Positions 13,698-19,772 of a stretch of DNA of 22,840 bases are shown piece by piece; the first letter of the stretch is position 1; the number at the start of each line of letters is the position of its first letter. Below the pieces are notes generated by a model. That model ran no database searches and had not been told where the DNA came from. It was given only the letters and a program-made list of their open reading frames with translations. The DNA comes from Actinomycetota bacterium (GTDB lineage: Bacteria; Actinomycetota; Thermoleophilia; UBA2241): assembly GCA_003164655.1 (NCBI GenBank), contig PLTW01000127.1, positions 11,163 to 34,002 of the forward strand, given 5' to 3'. A program made the position numbers and the translations under genes.

Positions 13698-15266
13698 ATG
13701 CAACTCACCGCAGTCCTTGCCGCCGTCGATCTGATCGCCCCCTTCGAGCTTGCTGAACCCTGGGATAGCGTGGGCCTGCAGGTCGGCGATCGTGAGGCCG
13801 ACGTGCGGTCGCTGCTGGTCGCCCTCGACCCCACCGTCGCGGCCCTCGACGAGGCGGCGCGCCGCGACTGCCAGGCGCTGCTCGTCCATCACCCGCTCGT
13901 GCGCGACCCGCTCGCCGCGGTCACGGCCGATTCCTTTGCGGGCGGCCTCGTCCTGCGCGCCGCCAGCAAGGGCGTCGCCGTCATCGCCGCGCATACCAAC
14001 GTCGACAAGGCGCACGGCGGCCTCGCCGACATCATCTGTGGGGCCCTCAACCTCGAGGGTGTCACGCCGCTCGCGCCGGCCCGCATGGACTGGTTCAAGC
14101 TGGTCGGGTTCGTACCCGAAAACGACCTCGACGAGGTGCGCGCGGCGGTCTTCGCCGCCGGCGCCGGCGCAATTGGCGAGTACGTCCACTGTTCGTTTGC
14201 CATTCCGGGCGTGGGCACGTTCCAGCCTGGCGAGCGCGCCCACCCGAGCATCGGCGATGTGGGCGTCGAGCAGCGCACCGGTGAGCTGCGCATCGAGGTG
14301 GTGTTCCCGCGGGCTCTGCGCCGCCGGGTGACCGACGCGTACCTCGCGGCCCACTCTTACGAAGAACCGGCCTTCGACGTCTATCCTGTCGAGGACGAGG
14401 TGCGGACCGTGGGCCTGGGGCGTATCGGCTATCTGGGCGCCCCGTGGACACTCGAAGAGCTCGCCGCCGAGGCCGCCGGACTGTTCGGCATGACGGCCAT
14501 CCGCTTTACCGGCGACGGGTCGCGCGTGATCGAGAAGGTCGGAGTGCTGCCCGGCTCGGGCGCCGCGCTGATCGACGCCGCCGCCGCGGCGGGCGTGGGG
14601 GCTCTTTTGACCGGCGATATCAAGTACCACGACGCCGACCGGGCCGACCGCCTGGGGCTCGCGCTCGTCGATGTGCCGCACGAGGTCGCCGAGGGCTACG
14701 CTCTGCGGCACTGGTCGGCACAGCTCGCCGAGGCGCTGCGCCGCGACAAGGTGACCGTGACGTTCCTGGAGCAGCCCCGCCGCCTCTGGCGCCGGCTCGC
14801 GCTGAGCGGCGAGATCGAGGAGACCATGAGCGACCTGGCTCACCTGCACCACCACGCCGACGACCACATGCTGCTCTACGTCGACGGCGGCTCGCGGGGC
14901 AACCCGGGTCCGTCGGCGATCGGCGGCCGGCTCGTAAGCGCCGCCGGCGAGCTGCAAGAGGAGTTCTCCGACACGATCGGCATTGCCACCAACAACGTGG
15001 CCGAATACCAGGCGTTGATCGCCGGCCTCGAGCTGGCCCTCGACCGCCGGATCCGCAAGTTGACGGTGCACTCCGACAGCGAGCTCGTGTGCCGGCAGCT
15101 CACCGGGCGCTACAAGGTCAAGGACGCCAACATGCGCGGCTATCACGCGCAGGCGACCGCCCTCCTGGAACAGTTCCAGGAGGTCGAGATCAAGTGCATC
15201 CGCCGCGAAGAGAACGCACGGGCCGACCGCCTCGTCAACGAGGCCCTCGACGCCGCCGTCAGGTAG
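13698..15266 (+). CDS. Nif3/DUF34 dinuclear-metal protein fused to RNase HI
   Basis: A 522-residue two-domain protein. Residues 1-373 are a Nif3/YqfO-type protein: WDSVGLQVGD, metal ligands His64-His65 (LLVHHPLV), AHTNVD (99-103) and His328/Glu332 in VPHEVAEG. The PII-like insert (~131-235, KLVGFVPENDLDEVRAAVFA, GVGTFQPG) of the long Nif3 form is present. The Nif3 family is a conserved metal-binding hydrolase-like group of uncertain role. After a His-rich hinge (AHLHHHADDH), residues ~391-520 are RNase HI with its four acidic residues: Asp396 (LYVDGGSRGNPG), Glu436 (NNVAEYQAL), Asp460 (VHSDSELV) and Asp510 (NARADRLV). It would cut RNA in RNA-DNA hybrids. One uninterrupted frame covers both. 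An internal ATG before RNase H could allow separate translation. Confidence 0.9.
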   Translation: MQLTAVLAAVDLIAPFELAEPWDSVGLQVGDREADVRSLLVALDPTVAALDEAARRDCQALLVHHPLVRDPLAAVTADSFAGGLVLRAASKGVAVIAAHTNVDKAHGGLADIICGALNLEGVTPLAPARMDWFKLVGFVPENDLDEVRAAVFAAGAGAIGEYVHCSFAIPGVGTFQPGERAHPSIGDVGVEQRTGELRIEVVFPRALRRRVTDAYLAAHSYEEPAFDVYPVEDEVRTVGLGRIGYLGAPWTLEELAAEAAGLFGMTAIRFTGDGSRVIEKVGVLPGSGAALIDAAAAAGVGALLTGDIKYHDADRADRLGLALVDVPHEVAEGYALRHWSAQLAEALRRDKVTVTFLEQPRRLWRRLALSGEIEETMSDLAHLHHHADDHMLLYVDGGSRGNPGPSAIGGRLVSAAGELQEEFSDTIGIATNNVAEYQALIAGLELALDRRIRKLTVHSDSELVCRQLTGRYKVKDANMRGYHAQATALLEQFQEVEIKCIRREENARADRLVNEALDAAVR

Positions 15267-15368
15267 CCGCCGCCGTCGCCGTCGTCCGGTAGCCGCCGCT
15301 GGCCGCCGGCCTTGCCGTAGTCCGGTCTGTGCCGATCCGCAACGGCGCCGCGTGCGGCTGGGGCCGAT

Positions 15369-15398
15369 TTGCGAGCGCCTGCCGCCGTCGTGTACACT
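15369..15398 (+). promoter_or_regulatory. Promoter for tRNA-Gly
   Basis: TTGCGA (15369-15374) and TACACT (15393-15398) are 18 bases apart and end 10 bases before the mature tRNA 5' end at 15409. This is the usual arrangement for a tRNA promoter. Confidence 0.6.
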
Positions 15399-15408
15399 AC
15401 CCGTCTGC

Positions 15409-15485
15409 GCGGGTGTAGCTCAGTTGGCTAGAGCGTCTGCTTGCCATGCAGAAGGTCGAGGGTTCGAGTCCCTTCACCCGCTCCA
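15409..15485 (+). tRNA. tRNA-Gly (GCC)
   Basis: A full cloverleaf can be folded by eye. The acceptor stem is GCGGGTG with CACCCGC, followed by the D arm, anticodon stem TCTGC/GCAGA with loop TTGCCAT (anticodon GCC), T arm with GGTTCGAGTC, discriminator T and encoded CCA at 15483-15485. Confidence 0.97.
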
Positions 15486-15499
15486 GAACTCTTCACCTG

Positions 15500-15543
15500 A
15501 GGCAGAGGCCATGAGCCGGACGGCTCGGTCGCTTCTGCCTTTC
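15500..15543 (+). terminator. Possible intrinsic terminator after tRNA-Gly
   Basis: A nested hairpin: outer arms AGGCAGA (15500-15506) and TCTGCCT (15534-15540), inner arms GAGCCG and CGGCTC, with a short TTT after the stem. The T-run is short, so it could also be a processing signal between the two tRNAs. Confidence 0.45.
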
Positions 15544-15599
15544 GTGTCGCGGGGGTGCGGCTCGTCGGCTCCGCCGGCTCGCCGCCGCCCGTCGCGCCG

Positions 15600-15674
<75 letters not shown>

Positions 15675-16154
15675 AGAAAACTCCTGCTAATCGGCATATT
15701 CTCTGTTCGCCGATTCCCCTCGTAAGGCCCCAATGCCGACATTTTGCCGACGAAACTCCGGCGCGACGCGTGACCACGCGCCAGGACAGGCGAACACGAA
15801 ACGGTCTCGGCGGGTACGGTAGGGTGCCTGTCCGCTGGCGACGCGGCTCTTTGCCGCGCAGTCGAGCGCCTCGTCGGCGGCTCCCACACAGCCATGCGAA
15901 GCTGCTTCTGCCGGTGCCAGGTCTCGTTAGACCATTCGTTAAGGGTGGCCGGACCCCCGTCTTCGGTTTCCGGCGCCGCCGATGCCGCCGTCGATCGCCC
16001 AGTCGCCTGGCCCACGCTCCCCCGATTCCTCACCGGCGGTGGGAGCACCTCTGCGCAGAGTGGGAATATGGACCTTGGACGTGCCGTGGGCGACCGGCAG
16101 CAAGCCGGCCCACGGCGATCGGCATGCAGATCACGAAGCAAGGAGAGCGACCTC
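15675..16154. other. Gene-free stretch after tRNA-Cys with repeated GCCGA motifs (att-region candidate)
   Basis: Directly after the tRNA is an inverted repeat, AATCGGC (15689-15695) and GCCGATT (15709-15715), followed by two direct TGCCGAC motifs 11 bases apart (15734-15740, 15745-15751). Clusters of short repeats beside a tRNA 3' end are typical of integrase arm-type sites, but this assignment is unproven. The hairpin might equally end tRNA transcription. From 15760 to 16140 I see no credible gene; open frames antisense to the tRNA are spurious. Confidence 0.4.
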
Positions 16155-16568
16155 ATGACGAATGAAGCGGATCTACCTGCTGTGCCGGAGATGCGGCTCG
16201 AGCTCGTTCCAGTACCCGTCTCTGATGTCGAGCGCGCCAAGGCCTTCTATCAGCAGGCGGGGTTCGGCAATCTGCACGACACGCAGGTGACGGACGCGAT
16301 GCGCGTCGTGCAGTTCACGCCGCCGGGCTCGGCCTGTGCGATCGTCTTCGGCACCGGTATGGGGCCGATCACCGACATGCAGCCGGGCTCGGTCAAGGGA
16401 CTGCATCTGGTGGTGCAGGACATCCAGGCGGCACGCGGCGCGCTCGTCGCGCGCGGTATCGAGGTCGGCGAAGTCAGCGACATCGGGGGCGTCAAGTACG
16501 CCTGGTTCAGCGACCCCGACGGTAACCTCTGGGGGCTGCAGCAGTGGCCTGAGGGCTACCAGGGGTAG
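16155..16568 (+). CDS. VOC (glyoxalase/bleomycin-resistance fold) family protein
   Basis: A 137-residue single-domain VOC protein with two beta-alpha-beta-beta-beta units: MRLELVPVPVSDVERAKAFYQQAGF and KGLHLVVQDIQAARGALVARG, ending YAWFSDPDGNLWGLQQW. The fold serves metal-dependent lyases, dioxygenases and drug-binding proteins. The usual metal ligands are mostly missing: no His on the first strand and Gln where the final Glu is expected, with one His in GLHLVV. A binding or sequestering role is as likely as catalysis. AAGGAG lies 9 bases before the ATG, which is preferred to an upstream in-frame start without a binding site. It is convergent with an integrase 3' stub and is probably mobile cargo. 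Confidence 0.85.
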   Translation: MTNEADLPAVPEMRLELVPVPVSDVERAKAFYQQAGFGNLHDTQVTDAMRVVQFTPPGSACAIVFGTGMGPITDMQPGSVKGLHLVVQDIQAARGALVARGIEVGEVSDIGGVKYAWFSDPDGNLWGLQQWPEGYQG

Positions 16569-16592
16569 GGGCGGCAGCGGATTCGTCTCCGT

Positions 16593-16640
16593 CGCCGCGA
16601 ACACCTGTCCCGCGATCAGCTGAGCCGCCTCCTCGCGGGA
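16593..16640 (-). pseudogene. 3' stub of an older tyrosine integrase
   Basis: The minus strand reads SREEAAQLIAGQVFAA, matching the last residues of the intact integrase downstream, MQEEAATLIAGLVFAG. At the DNA level 33 of 39 bases agree in the best stretch. The catalytic domain is absent and the frame is open at both ends, so it is a leftover 3' end and not a gene. It sits just after the VOC gene, as the intact integrase 3' end sits just after the reductase gene. Confidence 0.72.
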
Positions 16641-16679
16641 CAGCCTGTGCGGACCTGTGGGGCCGGGCGCGCAGCCGAA

Positions 16680-16711
16680 CGGTTTGGCGTGGCGGCGCCC
16701 CGTCCAAACCG
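16680..16711. repeat. Inverted repeat between the integrase stub and the reductase gene
   Basis: CGGTTTGG (16680-16687) and CCAAACCG (16704-16711) are perfect 8-base arms around a GC-rich centre. It lies ~40 bases before the reductase start and could be an operator or part of an att region. Confidence 0.45.
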
Positions 16712-16749
16712 GGCTGGACGGACGGAACAACTACCCGGAGGCCGCCGAG

Positions 16750-17343
16750 ATGCGCAAGGTTATCGTCAATGAGTTCATGACCCTCGACGGAGTCGCGCAG
16801 GCGCCGGGCGGCGCCGACGAGGATACGAGCGGCGGCTTCGTCCACGGCGGCTGGCACATGCGCCACGCGGATGACGAGCTCGCGCAGAGCTGGGTGCTGC
16901 ACAATATCGTCGAGGCGGGCGGCTTCCTGCTCGGCCGCCGCACCTACGAGATCTTCGCAGCCTACTGGCCAAAGGCCTCTGCGGAGCAACAGGTTGTGGC
17001 GGAACCGCTCAACGGCAAGCCCAAGTACGTCGCCTCAAGGACGCTGAGCGCGCCCCTGGGCTGGCACAACTCGACGCTTCTTGCGGGCGATGTCGTCCAG
17101 GCCGTGGCGGCGCTCAAGGGCGAGGACGGCGGCGACTTGCATGTGTTCGGCAGTACGGAGCTGGTACGCACGCTGATCGAGCACGACTTGGTCGACGAGC
17201 TCAGGCTGGTGATCGACCCGGTCATCGTGGGCGGCGGCAAGCGCGTCTTTGGCGAGGATGGCCTGTTGAGGGCGCTGCGGCTCGCCGACAGCCAGGTCAC
17301 GAGCACGGGCGCGATCCTGGCCACCTATGCTCGGGCGGCGTGA
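16750..17343 (+). CDS. Dihydrofolate reductase-family protein (RibD C-terminal domain-like)
   Basis: A 197-residue reductase-fold protein. It begins MRKVIVNEFMTLDGVAQAPG, the signature start of the DHFR/RibD-C group, and continues with GGFLLGRRTYEIFAAYWP, a nucleotide-binding GDLHVFGSTELVRTLIEHDL and the closing DELRLVIDPVIVGGGKRVFG. Members use NADPH, but most stand-alone ones have no proven substrate and are not folate DHFRs. GGAGG lies 8 bases upstream of the chosen ATG. The gene is convergent with the integrase, about 90 bases from its stop. It is likely cargo of the element. Confidence 0.88.
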   Translation: MRKVIVNEFMTLDGVAQAPGGADEDTSGGFVHGGWHMRHADDELAQSWVLHNIVEAGGFLLGRRTYEIFAAYWPKASAEQQVVAEPLNGKPKYVASRTLSAPLGWHNSTLLAGDVVQAVAALKGEDGGDLHVFGSTELVRTLIEHDLVDELRLVIDPVIVGGGKRVFGEDGLLRALRLADSQVTSTGAILATYARAA

Positions 17344-17434
17344 ACGCCAGCTCGAGCGTGGAAACGACTCAGACTGGGTTCTCGGGGCCTCTCGATCTGT
17401 TGCAAGCAGCGCCCGGGATACTGCTGCAGAAGCC

Positions 17435-18688
17435 CTACCTTCCCGCGAACACCAGCCCCGCGATCAGCGTCGCCGCCTCTTCCTGCATCGCCGGGATGGC
17501 GTGCGAGTAGGTGTCCAATGTGATCGAGACGGTCGCGTGCCCGAGGCGCTCGGAGACGACCTTGGGGTGGATGCCCGCTCGCAGGGCCAGGGTGGCGTGC
17601 GTGTGGCGCAGGTCGTGGGGGCGGATCGTCGGTAGCTTGGCTTCCTTGACCGCGTGCCTGAAGTAGCGGCTGACGACCTCGGGGTGGTAGGGCGTGCCGT
17701 CTTCCTTGGTGCAGATGTAGCCCGAGTCGGTCCAGGCCTCGCCCCATTTCTGCTGTTCGGCAAGCTGCAAGGCGGCCTGGGCCTTGAGCACCTCGACCGT
17801 CTCCGGATCCAGGGCGATCGAACGTCGGCCGCGGGCCGTCTTGGGCTCAGAGACGATGACATCACCCCCGAGTGGGATGAGCGAGCGGCGCACGGCAAGT
17901 CGTCCCGCCTCGAAGTCGATGTCCTCCCACTTCAGCCCCAGCACCTCACCGCGGCGCATGCCGGTCATCGCCAGCAGGCGCCAGAGGGCGTGGAGGCGGT
18001 CGTTGCGCGTCGCCTCCAGGAAGGCTCGCACCTGGGTGGCATTCCAGGTCTTCATCTCGCGACCGCCAGGGCCTGCCACCTTGGGCGGGTCGGCGGCATC
18101 GACCGGGTTACGAAAGAGGCGGTTCCAGCGCACGGCGTCTTTGAAGGCGCGGTGCAGGCAGGCGTGGACGTGGTGCACGGTCATGGGGGAGAGGCCCGTC
18201 TTGCCGTCGCGCTTGCCCTCGATGGAGAGCTTGGCGTAGAGCGCGTTAAGGGTCGCGCCCGTTACCTTGTCGAGACGCAGTGAACCGATGTGCGGCACGA
18301 TGTGGTGCAAGACGTGCTGCTCGTAGCTACGGTAAGTGGTCGGGCGGATCGTCGACTTGATCGCCGGCAGCCACTCCTTGGTGAGGTACTCGCGGACGCG
18401 CATCTTGGCCGGGGCGACGTAGCTCTGCTCCTCGACAGCGACCATGACCTTGGCCATCGCCGCCTGGGCTTCTTTCTGCGTGCGAAAGCCGGCCTTCACG
18501 GCGCGGCGGCGCTCCTCGGTTTCGGTGAGCTTGCCGCCGCAGGCGGGGCAGCTCTCCTTGAGCTTGCGATCGACCCAGGTGCGCTTATTGCAGCCGGTGC
18601 AGCGCTGGGCATGGGCCAACCCCGTATCGACGATGTACTCCCACGAGCCGGCGCGCTCCTCGCCGCGATGGCGGGTGTAACCCTTCAC
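17435..18688 (-). CDS. int: Tyrosine-type site-specific integrase with N-terminal zinc ribbon
   Basis: A 417-residue recombinase that would insert and excise the element at tRNA-Cys. Residues ~30-52 form a Cys4 zinc ribbon (CTGC ... CPACGG). Residues ~66-95 resemble the arm-type DNA-binding segment (TQKEAQAAMAKVM). A SAM-like core-binding domain spans ~97-200. The catalytic domain spans ~213-417 with Arg245 (MTGMRRGE), Lys283 (SEPKTARGRR), His358/Arg361 (HDLRHTHATL), His384 (ERLGHATVSIT) and nucleophile Tyr394 (LDTYSHAIP). All are present, so it looks active. GTG 18688 is chosen for its upstream AGGAAGG; the longer frame overlaps the preceding gene. It begins about 10 bases after the stop of its HTH partner. 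Confidence 0.93.
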   Translation of the reverse strand: MKGYTRHRGEERAGSWEYIVDTGLAHAQRCTGCNKRTWVDRKLKESCPACGGKLTETEERRRAVKAGFRTQKEAQAAMAKVMVAVEEQSYVAPAKMRVREYLTKEWLPAIKSTIRPTTYRSYEQHVLHHIVPHIGSLRLDKVTGATLNALYAKLSIEGKRDGKTGLSPMTVHHVHACLHRAFKDAVRWNRLFRNPVDAADPPKVAGPGGREMKTWNATQVRAFLEATRNDRLHALWRLLAMTGMRRGEVLGLKWEDIDFEAGRLAVRRSLIPLGGDVIVSEPKTARGRRSIALDPETVEVLKAQAALQLAEQQKWGEAWTDSGYICTKEDGTPYHPEVVSRYFRHAVKEAKLPTIRPHDLRHTHATLALRAGIHPKVVSERLGHATVSITLDTYSHAIPAMQEEAATLIAGLVFAGR

Positions 18689-18698
18689 GGGATCCTTC

Positions 18699-19343
18699 CT
18701 ACTCCTCGACGCCCGTTTGCTTGCGTCTCCCGGCGCCGAGAAGGCCTCGGCGCCGGGCTTCTTTGACCCAGCGGTGAACCGTCGTGTCGGGGACCGAGTT
18801 CTCCCGGGCGAGGTCGCCGGCAGGGTGGCGACTGCGACCGGCAAGCCAGCTGTAAGCTTCGGCCACCCGGCCGTAGAAGTCATCGGGTCGTTTCCCGCCC
18901 TTTGGGATCTGGAGCTTGAGCTGCGGTGCTGCGACTGGGCGCCGTTCCTCGACCTGCCAAGCGCCCACTCGAGGGCTCCCGGCCGGGAAGATCACAACGA
19001 GATCTCGATCGAGTGCCCCAACGTGCTCCACGACGGCCGGAAGCACGGCAGGCGCCAGCGTCTCGCGAAATTCGTGGACTTCCTCGAGGCTCGGGCCTTT
19101 GTCACCTATACGCTCGCGGATGTCGGCGGCAATCGTGGGCGAGTTCAGCTTGGCCTCCCACTGGCCCAGCGGCAGGTCTCTGAGACTTGAACCCGTCAGT
19201 CCGGCAGGTCCGAGCAGCCACAACTCGACTATGGCCAGGCGGCCGTTGGCATTGTCCGCGAGCCGCAACCTGATCTCGCGCTCGTCGCCTGTGCGGGCCA
19301 CTGCAAGCCAACCGCCGGCGTATACCCGAGCCACAAATGCCAT
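18699..19343 (-). CDS. HTH protein partnered with the integrase
   Basis: A 214-residue protein. The N-terminal ~130 residues have no recognised domain: beta-rich VARVYAGGWLAVAR and IRLRLADNANGRLAIVELWL, then a helical part. The C-terminus, about 160-208, holds a helix-turn-helix: DDFYGRVAEAYSWLAG, HPAGDLARENSVPDTTVHRW and VKEARRRGLLG. Proteins with this C-terminal form are regularly found directly upstream of tyrosine integrases in actinobacterial elements, probably as regulators or directionality factors. ATG 19343 has a good GGAGGA six bases upstream. It is co-directional with int (10-base gap) and divergent from the AlpA-like gene. Confidence 0.78.
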   Translation of the reverse strand: MAFVARVYAGGWLAVARTGDEREIRLRLADNANGRLAIVELWLLGPAGLTGSSLRDLPLGQWEAKLNSPTIAADIRERIGDKGPSLEEVHEFRETLAPAVLPAVVEHVGALDRDLVVIFPAGSPRVGAWQVEERRPVAAPQLKLQIPKGGKRPDDFYGRVAEAYSWLAGRSRHPAGDLARENSVPDTTVHRWVKEARRRGLLGAGRRKQTGVEE

Positions 19344-19402
19344 TTCGGGTCCTCCGCTTCGCGTTGCGTGAATCGGTCAGCGACACCTTAGCACGGTTGG
19401 TC

Positions 19403-19432
19403 TTGACTAGCCACATCAGTCGTCTGTGTTAG
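19403..19432 (+). promoter_or_regulatory. Possible promoter for the AlpA-like/replicase operon
   Basis: TTGACT (19403-19408) with TGTTAG (19427-19432) at 18-base spacing. The -35 is strong and the -10 weak. It lies in the ~175-bp divergent region between the HTH and AlpA-like genes. Confidence 0.4.
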
Positions 19433-19518
19433 CAGGAACAGGCTGAGGGACGTCGAAATCCTCGGCAGAATAGGTCGGAAGTGGCCAACATAGACCCCAA
19501 AGACACGGAGATATCGAC

Positions 19519-19764
19519 ATGGACGAACGACAAGACACCCTCAGCGAGTTGCTGCGCCCGCGCGCGCGCGTGAGTGCGGCCGAACTCGCAGCGATGCCGC
19601 CCAGCCTGACACCGGCCGAGGCATGGCCATGGACACGCCAGTCACGCTCGAGCTTCTACAAGTGTCTGGCCCGTGGCGAGATCTTCCACTGTCGACTGGG
19701 AAGCGCGATTCGCATACCAACGCGGCGCTTTCTGTTTCAGTTGGGAGTGCTCGACGAGCTCTGA
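19519..19764 (+). CDS. AlpA/excisionase-like small HTH protein
   Basis: An 81-residue protein. After a ~30-residue lead, the segment TPAEAWPWTRQSRSSFYKCL and ARGEIFHCRLGSAIRIPTRR follows the winged-helix pattern of excisionase/HTH_17 proteins (recognition helix, then G-x-I/L-x-x-x-R-x-G-x-x-x-R-I-P). Such proteins steer integrase towards excision or activate element genes. GGAGA lies 8 bases before the ATG. Its stop is 8 bases before the GTG of the replicase, so the two form an operon. It is divergent from the HTH/int pair. Confidence 0.8.
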   Translation: MDERQDTLSELLRPRARVSAAELAAMPPSLTPAEAWPWTRQSRSSFYKCLARGEIFHCRLGSAIRIPTRRFLFQLGVLDEL

Positions 19765-19772
19765 GAAATTCC

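Noticed and set aside
13599..15146. Long minus-strand frame opposite Nif3-RNase H
   Set aside because: No protein motifs; mirrors the third-position GC bias of the real gene.
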